Part shown: positions 26,090-35,254 of the stretch, piece after piece
How positions within the stretch are numbered: position 1 is the first letter of the stretch
How the letters are laid out: every line of letters starts with the position of its first letter
Source of the DNA: Stenotrophomonas maltophilia
GTDB taxonomy: Bacteria; Pseudomonadota; Gammaproteobacteria; Xanthomonadales; Xanthomonadaceae
NCBI RefSeq assembly: GCF_002799155.1
Contig: NZ_NERD01000002.1
Span: forward strand, 2,914,001 to 2,978,000
Length of the DNA: 64,000 nt
Reading direction: 5' to 3'
Translations under genes and position numbers: made by a program
Notes under the pieces: generated by a model
The model's input: the letters and a program-made list of their open reading frames with translations, nothing else
What the model was told of the DNA's origin: nothing
Databases searched by the model: none

Positions 26090-27259
26090 TCAGGCAGCGT
26101 TCTTGACAGCTTCAACGATCTTCTTGGCGCCATCGTTGATGTTGTCAGCCGGGATGATGGCCATGCCGCTGTCGCGCAGCAGCTGCTTGCCTTCTTCCAC
26201 GTTGGTGCCTTCCAGGCGCACCACGACCGGAACCTTGACGCCCACTTCCTTCACGGCGGCGATGATGCCTTCGGCAATCATGTCGCAGCGGACGATGCCG
26301 CCGAAGATGTTGACGAAGATGCCTTCAACCTTGTCCGAGGACAGGATCAGCTTGAACGCTTCGATGACGCGCTGCTTGTTGGCACCGCCGCCCACGTCCA
26401 GGAAGTTCGCCGGCTCGCCGCCGTTGAGCTTGATGACGTCCATGGTGGCCATGGCCAGGCCGGCGCCGTTCACCATGCAGCCGATGTTGCCGTCCATGGT
26501 GACGTAGTTGATGTCCAGCTCCGAAGCGATCACTTCGGTCGGATCTTCCTGGGTCTTGTCGCGCATGGCGACCAGGGCCTTCTGGCGGAACGCGGCGTTG
26601 TCGTCGCTGTCGAACTTGCCGTCCAGCGCGTACAGGTTGCCGTCGTCCAGGATGGCCAGCGGGTTGATTTCAACCAGGGCCAGGTCCTTTTCGTTGAACA
26701 GGCGGTACAGGTTCACCATGATGCTGGCGAACTGGCCGGCCTGCTTGGCGGTCAGGCCCAGCTTGAAGCCGAAATCACGGCCGTGGTAACCCTGCACGCC
26801 TTCGACGAAGTCGACGTTCAGCGAGTGGATCAGCTCCGGGGTTTCAGCAGCGACCTGCTCGATTTCCACGCCGCCTTCCGAAGAGGCGATGTAGGTGATG
26901 GTCTTGGTGCCACGGTCGACCAGCACCGACAGGTACAGTTCCTTGACGATCTCGCCGGCGGTGGTCACCAGCACCAGGTTGACCGGCAGTTCAACGCCAG
27001 CGGTCTGGTAGGTGGCCATCTTGGTGCCGAGCATCTTGGCCGCAGCGGCCTTCACGTCGTCGGTGGTCTTGCAGAACTTGACGCCGCCAGCCTTGCCGCG
27101 GCCGCCAGCGTGGATCTGCGCCTTGACCATCCAGGGGCCCTGGCCCAGGGAGTTGGCAGCGGCAACCGCTTCGTCCGGGGTCGCAGCGACCTTGCCGGCC
27201 GGGACCGGGATGCCGTACTCGGCAAGCAGTTGTTTTGACTGGTATTCGTGGAAATTCAT
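26090..27259 (-). CDS. sucC: Succinyl-CoA synthetase beta subunit SucC
   Basis: 389 residues. ATP-grasp subunit that binds the nucleotide and succinate. It starts [20 protein letters not shown], then [18 protein letters not shown] (ATP-grasp), EINPLAI and the succinate loop [18 protein letters not shown]. First gene of sucCD, divergent from pilS across 405 bases. Confidence 0.98.
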   Translation of the reverse strand: MNFHEYQSKQLLAEYGIPVPAGKVAATPDEAVAAANSLGQGPWMVKAQIHAGGRGKAGGVKFCKTTDDVKAAAAKMLGTKMATYQTAGVELPVNLVLVTTAGEIVKELYLSVLVDRGTKTITYIASSEGGVEIEQVAAETPELIHSLNVDFVEGVQGYHGRDFGFKLGLTAKQAGQFASIMVNLYRLFNEKDLALVEINPLAILDDGNLYALDGKFDSDDNAAFRQKALVAMRDKTQEDPTEVIASELDINYVTMDGNIGCMVNGAGLAMATMDVIKLNGGEPANFLDVGGGANKQRVIEAFKLILSSDKVEGIFVNIFGGIVRCDMIAEGIIAAVKEVGVKVPVVVRLEGTNVEEGKQLLRDSGMAIIPADNINDGAKKIVEAVKNAA

Positions 27260-27664
27260 GCGTCACCGTGGGAATAGGAACGACCGCACGCAATTCCTCA
27301 GGGCCCCGGCGGGGCGCCGGCATGGACCGCGGCGGGCCCACTATTGTGGCCGAGCCAGCGCCGGGGCGCAAAGAAGTCTGTACAAAACGCCAGACCCGGC
27401 CAGATTTTCGCCGCCATTCAGGCAGTTGCGCCCGGGGGCCCACTGGCCAGCGGTATCCATCCCGGGCCAAATGCGCGATCCAGGCCACTCCGGCGGCGCC
27501 GTGCCGGGGGCCCTATACTGGTCAACCAGGGTGTGTAGCGTCGAGCCAGCTCGACGGCTTCCACCGCAGGCTACATAGAAGCGTCGTACCCGCCCGGCTT
27601 CAGGGGACGCCGGGCAGGCCCGCCGCAGATTCCAGACCCAGGCAGCCAGAAGGGGAGTTCCGGC
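27260..27664. other. 405-base divergent region between sucC and pilS, with one REP
   Basis: No gene is seen. A GTAG-headed stem (GTAGCGTCGAGC / GCTCGACGG) lies at 27535-27557. The region must hold the sucC and pilS promoters, but I cannot place them with confidence. A purine-rich GAAGGGGAG just before 27665 is the pilS ribosome site. Confidence 0.6.
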
Positions 27665-29278
27665 GTGTCACCCAGTGCTTCATTGATCGACCGCATCGAA
27701 TCGATTCCGCGGCGTGAGCTGTATTTCTTCGCGCTGTACCGGGTGCTGATCGCCTCGGTCATCGCCGCCCTGCTCTACAGCCCGCTGTCGGCCATGGTCG
27801 GCGAAGCCCACCACCCGCGGCTGGCCGACACCGTCGCCGCCATCTACCTGGTGCTGTCGCTGCTGGCCCTGGTGATCGGCCGCAACGAACGCTGGCTGCG
27901 CCCGATCGTGCTCAGCGGCGTGCTGGTGGACATCATCGCCGCCACCCTGCTGTCGCATGCCCTGCCCGGTGCCAGCGCCGGCATCTCGATGTCGCTGCTG
28001 TTCAACATCGCCGCCGCCGCCACCCTGCTGCCGCTCAGCCTGGGGCTGGGCCTGGCGCTGGCCGCCAGCCTCGCCACCGGCGTGGAATACACCTGGAAGC
28101 TGCTGGAAGGCGGCGATCCCACCCGCACCCTGGCCGAACTGGCGATGTTCGCCACCAGCTACCTGGCGCTGGCCTTCATCAGTTACCAGGTCGGCAGCCG
28201 CGCGCGCCGCAACCAGCAGCTGGCCAACCAGCGCGGCGACGAAGTGGCCAACCTGTTCCAGATCAACGAGCTGATCATCCGCCGCATGCGTACCGGCGTG
28301 CTGGTGGTCGACGCCGACAACCGCGTCACCCTGGCCAATGAGGCCGCCTCGATGCTGCTCGGCGACAGCGACGGTAGTGGCGAAAGCGGCCGCCTGGACC
28401 TGGCCAGCGCCGCCCCGGAACTTGCCCGTCGCCTGCAGCGCTGGCGCAACGGCTGGGCCCAGGACGAACTGCCGCTGCAGCTCAACCCCGACCAGCCCGA
28501 AGTGCAGCCGCGTTTTGCGCGCCTGCTGGCCGGCAGCGAGCTGGCCCTGGTGTTCCTGGACGACTCCAGCGTGGTCTCGCGCCGCGCCGAATCGCTCACT
28601 CTGTCGGCGATGGGGCGCTTCTCGGCCAGCCTCGCCCACGAGATCCGCAATCCGTTGGCCGCGATCAACTACGCGGTGCAGCTGCTGGAAGAAGGCACCG
28701 GCTTCAACGAAAGCGACCGCCGCCTGCTGCAGATCATCCGCCAGCAGTGCCAGCGCACCAACGGCATCGTCGAAAGCGTGCTGGGCCTGGCCCGGCGCGA
28801 GCGCGCCACGCCCGAGAACGTTGACCTGGCCGCCTTCGTGCGCCGCTTCGTGCTGGAGTACAAGCAGGGGCAGACGTTGGAGACCGACAGCATCGAGCCG
28901 ATCATCAACGATACCTCGGTGCTGGCCCAGGTCGACACCAAGCACCTCTACCAAGTGCTGACCGTGCTGGTGCACAACGCCCTCAAGTACGGCCGCATCG
29001 GCCAGCAACCGGCGCGGGTGCGCCTGCGCGTGGCCCAGCACGAGCGCAGTGCGGTCATCGACGTGATGGATCGCGGCCCCGGCATTCCCGAGAGCGTGGC
29101 TGCGCAGTTGTTCCGGCCGTTCTTCACCACCTCCGAGCATGGCACCGGCCTGGGCCTGTACATCGCCCGCGAGCTGTGCCGGGCCAACCAGGCACGGCTG
29201 GACTACATCCCGGTTCCGGCCGGTGGCTCCTGCTTCCGCCTGGTGCTGCCCGGCCCGCATACGCTGTTGCCCTCCTGA
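27665..29278 (+). CDS. pilS: Type IV pilus two-component sensor kinase PilS
   Basis: 537 residues from GTG 27665 (GGGGAG 7 bases upstream). The N-terminus holds about six membrane helices (residues 20-175), the sensor module that in Pseudomonas monitors PilA in the inner membrane. A PAS-like stretch (about 200-300) is followed by the HisKA box SASLAHEIRNPLAAINYAVQ with phospho-accepting His325, and a HATPase domain with DRGPGIPESV and HGTGLGLYIAREL. It phosphorylates PilR, encoded 60 bases downstream. Confidence 0.94.
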   Translation: MSPSASLIDRIESIPRRELYFFALYRVLIASVIAALLYSPLSAMVGEAHHPRLADTVAAIYLVLSLLALVIGRNERWLRPIVLSGVLVDIIAATLLSHALPGASAGISMSLLFNIAAAATLLPLSLGLGLALAASLATGVEYTWKLLEGGDPTRTLAELAMFATSYLALAFISYQVGSRARRNQQLANQRGDEVANLFQINELIIRRMRTGVLVVDADNRVTLANEAASMLLGDSDGSGESGRLDLASAAPELARRLQRWRNGWAQDELPLQLNPDQPEVQPRFARLLAGSELALVFLDDSSVVSRRAESLTLSAMGRFSASLAHEIRNPLAAINYAVQLLEEGTGFNESDRRLLQIIRQQCQRTNGIVESVLGLARRERATPENVDLAAFVRRFVLEYKQGQTLETDSIEPIINDTSVLAQVDTKHLYQVLTVLVHNALKYGRIGQQPARVRLRVAQHERSAVIDVMDRGPGIPESVAAQLFRPFFTTSEHGTGLGLYIARELCRANQARLDYIPVPAGGSCFRLVLPGPHTLLPS

Positions 29279-29338
29279 TCCCGATTTCGTGCGCCAATCA
29301 TTTGTCGCTTCCAGCCCCCTCGTTTATCTTTCACGCCC

Positions 29339-30712
29339 ATGAACGAAACCCGCAGCGCCCTCGTCGTCGACGATGAACGCGACATCCGCGAACTGCTGGT
29401 CCTGACGCTCGGTCGCATGGGGCTGCGCATCAGTACCGCAGCCAACCTTGCCGAAGCGCGCGAACTGCTGGCCAGCAATCCGTACGACCTGTGCATCACC
29501 GACATGCGCCTGCCGGACGGCAATGGCATCGAGCTGGTCAGCGAGATCGCCCAGCACTACCCGCGCACGCCGGTAGCGATGATCACCGCCTTCGGCAGCA
29601 TGGACCTGGCGGTGGAAGCGCTGAAGGCCGGCGCCTTCGACTTCGTCAGCAAGCCGGTGGACATCGCCGTGCTGCGCGGCCTGGTCAAGCATGCACTGGA
29701 GCTCAACAACACCGAACGCCCCGCGCCCGGCCCCACAGCCGAACAGGGCGCGCGCCTGCTTGGCGACTCGCCGGCCATGGACGTGCTCCGCACCACCATC
29801 GGCAAGGTCGCGCGCAGCCAGGCGCCGGTCTACATCCTCGGCGAATCCGGCGTGGGCAAGGAGCTGGTCGCACGCACCATCCACGCCCAGGGCGCCCGCG
29901 CGGCCGGCCCGTTCGTGCCGGTCAACTGCGGCGCCATCCCCGGCGAGCTGATGGAGAGCGAGTTCTTCGGTCACCGCAAGGGCAGCTTCAGCGGCGCCCA
30001 CGCCGACAAGCCCGGGCTGTTCCAGGCCGCGCATGGCGGCACCCTGTTCCTCGACGAAGTGGCCGAACTGCCGCTGCAGATGCAGGTGAAGCTGCTGCGC
30101 GCGATCCAGGAGAAGTCAGTGCGCGCGGTCGGCGCCGCCAACGAAGAGCCGGTGGACGTGCGCATCCTCTCGGCCACCCACAAGGACCTGGCCGAGCTGG
30201 TCGAGGACGGGCGCTTCCGCCACGACCTCTACTACCGCATCAACGTGATCGAACTGAAGGTGCCGCCGCTGCGCGAGCGTCGCCAGGATTTGCCGGAACT
30301 GGCCGCGTCGGTGCTGGCACGGCTGGCCCGCAGCCATGGCCGCCCGACGCCGCTGCTGGCGCCGTCGGCACTGGACGCGCTGGCCCAGTACGCCTTCCCC
30401 GGCAACGTGCGCGAACTGGAAAACATCCTGGAGCGCGCGCTGGCGCTGGCCGAAGAAGACCGCATTGGCGCCGACGACCTGCGCCTGCCGCAGCACGCAC
30501 CGCGCGCCCCAGGCAGCGCCGCTCCCGCCGAAGCCGTGGCGGACCTGCAGCCGGGCAGCGCCGCCCTGCCCTCGTACATCGAACAGCTCGAGCGCAGCGC
30601 CATCCAGCGCGCGCTGGAAGAGAACCGCTGGAACAAGACCCGCACCGCCGCGCAGCTGGGGATTACCTTCCGGGCGCTGCGCTACAAGCTGAAGAAGCTG
30701 GGGATGGAGTAA
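29339..30712 (+). CDS. pilR: Sigma-54-dependent response regulator PilR
   Basis: 457 residues. Receiver domain with DDERD and phospho-acceptor Asp55 (CITDMRLPDG), a central AAA+ sigma-54 activator domain (Walker A GESGVGKELVAR; the sigma-54 contact loop reads GSFSGA instead of GAFTGA; Walker B GGTLFLDEVAELP), and a C-terminal Fis-type HTH (RWNKTRTAAQLGITFRALRYKLKKLG). PilR activates pilA transcription; a matching sigma-54 promoter is seen upstream of pilA in this window. Confidence 0.95.
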   Translation: MNETRSALVVDDERDIRELLVLTLGRMGLRISTAANLAEARELLASNPYDLCITDMRLPDGNGIELVSEIAQHYPRTPVAMITAFGSMDLAVEALKAGAFDFVSKPVDIAVLRGLVKHALELNNTERPAPGPTAEQGARLLGDSPAMDVLRTTIGKVARSQAPVYILGESGVGKELVARTIHAQGARAAGPFVPVNCGAIPGELMESEFFGHRKGSFSGAHADKPGLFQAAHGGTLFLDEVAELPLQMQVKLLRAIQEKSVRAVGAANEEPVDVRILSATHKDLAELVEDGRFRHDLYYRINVIELKVPPLRERRQDLPELAASVLARLARSHGRPTPLLAPSALDALAQYAFPGNVRELENILERALALAEEDRIGADDLRLPQHAPRAPGSAAPAEAVADLQPGSAALPSYIEQLERSAIQRALEENRWNKTRTAAQLGITFRALRYKLKKLGME

Positions 30713-30849
30713 GCGGTCGGGCACGAAGTCGGATCTCTTTCCGAGGGAAAGGCCATCAGATGGTCCAACAAACTGAACAAATAAATGGACGCAACATCAT
30801 TGATCAGGCCACCTTGTTGTCGCCCGAATGATCTGATAGCGTCCGCCCC

Positions 30850-31221
30850 ATGCCCCGGAAATCACCCCCGCAGCCATTCAGGCAAACGCTTGTGGTCGCC
30901 AACCGCGTTGCCGCTGCCCCCCAGAAGCCGGGGGCCAAGAAGGCCACGGGCAACTGGCGCCAGATTCAGTTCGGCTCGGTGCTCATCAATAGTCCAGCGC
31001 TGGACGCCAAGGCTGGTCGGCAAGGCCGCGTGGAAAGCCAGCGCGCGCTACAGGCACTTGGCCAGGCACTAGGCCGCCCTGGCGTCACACTCAAGGAAAC
31101 GCGGGGCGTTCCTTACTACAGTGCAGACCCACAGCACCCAGGCGTGATCATCCGCCGCCTCGATGGAAAGACAGTCCAAGGACGGTTTGTCAATGGCAAG
31201 TTCAAGGAAATCGCCGCCTGA
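30850..31221 (+). CDS. Small basic protein upstream of zeta-toxin-like gene, candidate antitoxin
   Basis: 123 residues. I do not recognise a named family. The N-terminal third is basic and Pro/Ala-rich (MPRKSPPQPFRQTLVVANRV), the middle has INSPALDAKAGRQGRVESQRALQALGQALG, and the end (RRLDGKTVQGRFVNGKFKEIAA) looks like a beta-rich tail. It overlaps the next gene by 29 bases, the usual arrangement of an antitoxin with its toxin, so an antitoxin role is inferred from position only. Base composition is clearly less GC-rich than the flanking pil genes. Confidence 0.6.
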   Translation: MPRKSPPQPFRQTLVVANRVAAAPQKPGAKKATGNWRQIQFGSVLINSPALDAKAGRQGRVESQRALQALGQALGRPGVTLKETRGVPYYSADPQHPGVIIRRLDGKTVQGRFVNGKFKEIAA

Positions 31222-31948
31222 TCTGGCGAGTGCATTCGAACGCATAGAACAGGCAAGGGCGGAAACCAATCGTCCGCTTGCGGTCATTCTTGCCGGCCAC
31301 AATGGATCTGGCAAATCAACGTTGTGGTATGAGCACCTCGCCGATTCGTTGAAGATTCCGCTGATCAATGCCGATCGCATGATGCTGTCCATCCTGCCGG
31401 ATGCAAACAAGCAGGCGCTCCCACAATGGGCGGTGCAACTGCGAGACGAAAATGCCGCGTGGATGAAGGTCGCACAACAAGGAGTCCAGGCTTTCGTCGG
31501 CCACGCGATGACGGCAAACGTGCCCTTTGCGCTTGAGACAGTGTTCTCGCACTGGCAACCTCGTGGCGACGGCACGTTTGAATCAAAAATTGATCAGATC
31601 CAACAACTGCAGATGGCGGGCTACTTCGTCATTCTGGTTTTTGTTGGGTTGGCCAATGATCAACTTTCCATTGCCCGGGTTCTGACGCGTGTTGCAAGCG
31701 GGGGACACAACGTCCAGCTGGGGAAGCTGACCACGCGCTTTCCTCGAACGCAAACGGCCATTGCGGCTGCTGCGGGCGTGGCTGATGCCTGTATTCTGAC
31801 CGACAACAGCCTGAACGAGAGAGAAGCCTTTACGGTATGTCGGATACAACTCGGCAGTATCGAAGTTTTCGACTGCCGTACGGGCGACCAAGCAGTCGCC
31901 AAGCCCATCCTTGAATGGATGAACATCGTCAGTCCGATCGCTGCGTGA
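31193..31948 (+). CDS. Zeta-toxin-like P-loop kinase
   Basis: 251 residues from ATG 31193, inside the end of the previous gene. Walker A motif LAGHNGSGKSTLWYEH is followed by PLINADRMML, the substrate-binding NxD pattern of zeta toxins, and later VPFALETVFSHW and GYFVILVFVGLANDQLSIARVLTRVASGGHNV, the family's Arg-rich lid region. Zeta toxins phosphorylate UDP-N-acetylglucosamine or related sugars and block wall synthesis; many chromosomal relatives are only predicted. The gene is lower in GC than its surroundings and sits between pilR and pilB. Confidence 0.8.
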   Translation: MASSRKSPPDLASAFERIEQARAETNRPLAVILAGHNGSGKSTLWYEHLADSLKIPLINADRMMLSILPDANKQALPQWAVQLRDENAAWMKVAQQGVQAFVGHAMTANVPFALETVFSHWQPRGDGTFESKIDQIQQLQMAGYFVILVFVGLANDQLSIARVLTRVASGGHNVQLGKLTTRFPRTQTAIAAAAGVADACILTDNSLNEREAFTVCRIQLGSIEVFDCRTGDQAVAKPILEWMNIVSPIAA

Positions 31949-31955
31949 CCACAGA

Positions 31956-31980
31956 AAGAGCTCCGCCATGCGGAGCTCTT
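31956..31980. terminator. Hairpin at the end of the toxin cassette
   Basis: AAGAGCTCCG / CGGAGCTCTT, a perfect 10 bp stem with loop CCATG, 7 bases after the zeta-like stop and just before the convergent pilB end. The T-run is short, so its strength as a terminator is uncertain. Confidence 0.6.
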
Positions 31981-31998
31981 CACTGATCACTCTCTACC

Positions 31999-33729
31999 TC
32001 AATCCTTCGTGACGCGATTGATCTCGGCCAGGCTGGTCACACCCGCAGCGGCCTTCTTCAACGCCGACTGGCGCAGATCGTTCACCCCGATCTGCTGTGC
32101 GGCCTCGGCAATCTGCAACGCATTGCCGCCAGCCAGCACGATCGTGGCGATCTCGTCGGTCATCGGCATCACCTGGTAGAGACCGGTACGGCCCTTGTAG
32201 CCCTCGGTGCACTCATCGCAACCCACTGCCTCATACAGCTCGATACCCGCATCCAGCTGCGCCTGGGTGAAGCCTTCGGCCAGCAGCGCATGCTCGGGCA
32301 GGTTGGACGGGCGCTTGCAGTTGTTGCACAACCGGCGCGCCAGGCGCTGGGCGATCACCAGGGTCACCGAGCTGGTGATGTTGTACGGCGCGATGCCCAT
32401 GTTCATCAGGCGCGCGATGGTCTGCGGCGCATCGTTGGTATGCAGCGTGGACAGCACCATGTGGCCGGTCTGCGCCGCCTTGATCGCGATCTCGGCCGTC
32501 TCCAGGTCGCGGATTTCGCCGACCATGATGATGTCCGGATCCTGTCGCAGGAACGAGCGCAGTGCCGCGGCGAAGGTCATGCCGCGCTTGTTGTTCTGCT
32601 GCACCTGGTTGACGCCGGGCAGGCGGATTTCCACCGGGTCTTCGGCGGTGGAGATGTTGCGCGTCTCGTCGTTGAGGATGCCCAGCGCGGTGTACAGCGA
32701 CACCGTCTTGCCCGAACCGGTCGGGCCGGTCACCAGCACCATGCCATACGGCTTGTGGATGGCTTCCAGGAACAGCTTCTGCTGGTCCGGCTCGTAACCC
32801 AGCTTGTCGATGCCCAGCTTGGCCGCGCTGCCGTCCAGGATACGCAGCACCACCTTCTCGCCGAACAGGGTCGGCAGCGTGCTCACGCGGAAGTCGATCT
32901 GCTTGGTCTTGGACAGGTTGAGCTTGATGCGTCCGTCCTGCGGCACGCGCTTCTCGGCGATGTCCAGCTGCGCCATCACCTTCAGGCGTGCGGCGATGCG
33001 CTGGTTCAGCTTCACCGGCGCGCGCGCCACCATCTTCAGCAGGCCGTCGATGCGCAAGCGCACGCGGTAGTCGTCTTCATAGGGCTCGAAGTGGATATCC
33101 GAGGCGCCCTTGCGGATCGCGTCCACCAGCACCTTGTTGACGAACTTCACCACCGGGGTGTCATCGCCCTTGGCATCGATGCCGGCGTCGCCACTGGCGC
33201 CGAGATCCTCGTCTCCGGCCGCAACGTCCAGGTTGCCCATGCCATCGTCATCACCCCCCAGCGCGTCGCCCAGCGTGTCGTGGCTGGCATGCCACTGCTC
33301 GAGCGTGCGGCGGATCTGGTCCTCATCGACCAGGATCGGCTCCACCACCAGATTGGTGTGGAACTTGATTTCGTCCAGCGAATGGGTCGGGTTGCTGGTA
33401 CCCACGAACAGCTTGCCGCCGCGTTTGAACAGCGGCAGCACGTTGTGCTTGCGCAGCAACTCCTCGCTGACCAGGCTCATCGCGTTCTGGCTGGCGTCGA
33501 ACGTGGACACGTCGAACAGCGGCATGCCGAACTCGACCGCGTTGGCGGCTGCCAGCTGAGCGGCCCCAACCACCTTGTTCTGCGCGAACCAGGTCGGCAG
33601 CGGCTGCCGGGCGGCGGCGGCCTTGGCCATGGCGTCGCGGGCGGAAGCCTCGTCCAGCGCACCATCCTGGACCAGGCGACGGGCCAGGCCGGTGATGCCG
33701 ACGAGATTGGCGGTGGTTACGGCGTTCAT
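31999..33729 (-). CDS. pilB: Type IV pilus assembly ATPase PilB
   Basis: 576 residues from ATG 33729 (AAGGA 6 bases upstream); the frame opens earlier, but the N-terminal GSPII_E domain starts here. PilB powers pilus extension on the cytosolic side. Seen: the N-terminal domain (about 1-200), GASDIHFEPYEDDYRVRLRIDG, Walker A GPTGSGKTVSLYTAL, the Asp box TAEDPVEIRLPG, Walker B PDIIMVGEIRDLETAE, the His box GHMVLSTLHTNDA, and the tetra-Cys zinc motif CNNCKRP...CDECTEGY. Confidence 0.97.
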   Translation of the reverse strand: MNAVTTANLVGITGLARRLVQDGALDEASARDAMAKAAAARQPLPTWFAQNKVVGAAQLAAANAVEFGMPLFDVSTFDASQNAMSLVSEELLRKHNVLPLFKRGGKLFVGTSNPTHSLDEIKFHTNLVVEPILVDEDQIRRTLEQWHASHDTLGDALGGDDDGMGNLDVAAGDEDLGASGDAGIDAKGDDTPVVKFVNKVLVDAIRKGASDIHFEPYEDDYRVRLRIDGLLKMVARAPVKLNQRIAARLKVMAQLDIAEKRVPQDGRIKLNLSKTKQIDFRVSTLPTLFGEKVVLRILDGSAAKLGIDKLGYEPDQQKLFLEAIHKPYGMVLVTGPTGSGKTVSLYTALGILNDETRNISTAEDPVEIRLPGVNQVQQNNKRGMTFAAALRSFLRQDPDIIMVGEIRDLETAEIAIKAAQTGHMVLSTLHTNDAPQTIARLMNMGIAPYNITSSVTLVIAQRLARRLCNNCKRPSNLPEHALLAEGFTQAQLDAGIELYEAVGCDECTEGYKGRTGLYQVMPMTDEIATIVLAGGNALQIAEAAQQIGVNDLRQSALKKAAAGVTSLAEINRVTKD

Positions 33730-33953
33730 ATGGATCCTTGGCTCATCATGGGTCAGGCAGTGCGGCGCGCCTTCCAGGGGCACCGCACAGGGCAGCAGAA
33801 CCTGCCGCGACCCGATGGCCGACGACGACGCCAATCCTTCAGCATGACTGCCTCGCCCGGCACTCCCAGCCCGGCAGGCACGATCCTGACTCCCCCGGGG
33901 ATGATAGCCCCGTCAACGGCCCGCCAACATCCCATTGGCAGGCCGAAGTGTGA

Positions 33954-34361
33954 TCAACAGCCGGTTGGGCGATAGCGCGCTTCGAAGGCGCTGCCGTCGC
34001 AGGTCCAAGTACCGTCGGCTGCGCGACGGAGGATGAGGTCCTTGCCGGCAACCAGAGAGTTACCATCCACCGTACAAACGATTTCGGCTACTCCACTACC
34101 GGCGAGCTCGGCATGCACGCCAGGGCAGCGTCCAGATGCTCGGATCCCGACGTAGGCAGCGTTCACTAACGCTGGACTGCGTCCATCCTGTACGACAGCC
34201 TCAATTGTGGTCTTGCCGGGCCGAATCTCAGCTAATCCGGCCACAAGCTGTGACTTCGCAACAAATCCTTGATAAACCGACATCGCGATTGCTGAAATGA
34301 TGGCAATAATCGCAACGACGATCATCAATTCAATCAAGCTAAACCCCCTCTGCTTACGCAT
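33954..34361 (-). CDS. Type IV pilin, second copy (PilA2-like)
   Basis: 135 residues. Class III signal [26 protein letters not shown] is cut by PilD after the Gly; Glu5 of the mature protein is present. The C-terminal disulfide pair is likely Cys in GTWTCDGS and the final RPTGC, with an extra CPG..IVC pair. It shares the frame of the main pilin but differs through most of the globular domain and ends [12 protein letters not shown] as pilA does ([12 protein letters not shown]). The start is preceded at once by G6-A-G6. It may be a minor or alternative pilin subunit. Confidence 0.9.
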   Translation of the reverse strand: MRKQRGFSLIELMIVVAIIAIISAIAMSVYQGFVAKSQLVAGLAEIRPGKTTIEAVVQDGRSPALVNAAYVGIRASGRCPGVHAELAGSGVAEIVCTVDGNSLVAGKDLILRRAADGTWTCDGSAFEARYRPTGC

Positions 34362-34424
34362 CCCCCCTCCCCCCGTGGAGATCAAAAGCGCAGTCGCGCG
34401 ATCGCTCTCATGATTCCTGATAAA

Positions 34425-34454
34425 CAAGAAGCCCCGCATTCGCGAGGCTTCTTG
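34425..34454 (-). terminator. Terminator between the two pilin genes
   Basis: On the minus strand CAAGAAGCCTCG pairs with CGGGGCTTCTTG and is followed by TTTAT, about 25 bases after the pilA stop. It would separate pilA from the second pilin, or allow partial read-through. Confidence 0.75.
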
Positions 34455-34478
34455 GTCTACACAAAAGGCTGGAACTAA

Positions 34479-34898
34479 TTAGGCACCCTTGGTGCAGCCA
34501 ACCGGGTAGTACTTGTCATCAGCAACGGTGGTGTTGCAAGTCCAAGTACCATCAGCGGCACGCTTCCAAGTGATATTGCCAGCCGCCTTCGGGCTGCCCT
34601 TGATGGAGGTGCAGGCAATCGAACCTTCGGCACCGGCAACGATCGTGAAGCTGGTGCAACGGGTGGTCGGTGCAGCCGGCAGACCCAGCTTGGTCGCAGT
34701 GAAGTCGGCATCAGCCTTGCCTTCGTTCACGAAGATCTCGAACTGCGTCTTGCCAGGGGTGACTTCGGCAAGTGCAGCAGTGACCTGCGACTTGGCCACG
34801 TAGTCCTGGTACATCGGCAGGGCGATGGCGGCCAGGATGGCGATGATCGCAACGACGATCATCAGTTCGATAAGGGTGAAGCCCTTCTGGTTCTTCAT
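34479..34898 (-). CDS. pilA: Major type IV pilin PilA
   Basis: 139 residues from ATG 34898. Prepilin peptide [38 protein letters not shown] is the classic type IVa signal, processed and methylated by PilD. The globular head has Cys pairs around TTRCTSF..IACTS and WTCNT..YPVGC. It is the structural subunit of the pilus. A sigma-54 promoter lies about 105 bases upstream, consistent with PilSR control, and a terminator follows. Confidence 0.96.
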   Translation of the reverse strand: MKNQKGFTLIELMIVVAIIAILAAIALPMYQDYVAKSQVTAALAEVTPGKTQFEIFVNEGKADADFTATKLGLPAAPTTRCTSFTIVAGAEGSIACTSIKGSPKAAGNITWKRAADGTWTCNTTVADDKYYPVGCTKGA

Positions 34899-34999
34899 TT
34901 TGGTACATCCCCAAGATAAGTGGTGGTTGATTTCAGAGGATAGGATCGGTCTGGCCAACGGCCAGCTGAGCGGGTCCTGCCCCCTGCGGGTGGATCAAC

Positions 35000-35015
35000 G
35001 CAGGTTGCGTGCCAA
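35000..35015 (-). promoter_or_regulatory. Putative sigma-54 promoter of pilA
   Basis: The minus strand reads TTGGCACGCAACCTGC. This matches the -24/-12 consensus TGGCAC-N5-TTGC except for one base, with the correct 10-base GG-to-GC spacing. It lies 102 bases upstream of the pilA ATG. PilR, the expected activator, is encoded in the same locus. Confidence 0.82.
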
Positions 35016-35254
35016 CCCCGGCACGCCTCCCCCTGGATTTCCCCGCGCCCATGATGGCAGCTATTTCACGGATGGGAACCCCCTGAATGCGAATCTGCGA
35101 TGGACGCGGCAATGTGACGCAGTGCGTCACCTTTGGTCGGCACCCGGCACGAATTCGCATGATGGTGCCCCCGACAACTGCCCAGACGGGCATGAACCCG
35201 CTACCATCGACGGCTAGACGCCCGCCTGGGGATGGCGGGTCTTGGGGAGCCGAT

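Noticed and set aside
35140..35165. Sigma-54-like GGCACGAATTCGC upstream of pilC
   Set aside because: The GG-to-GC spacing is 9, not 10, and the first T is missing; RpoN promoters are strict about spacing.
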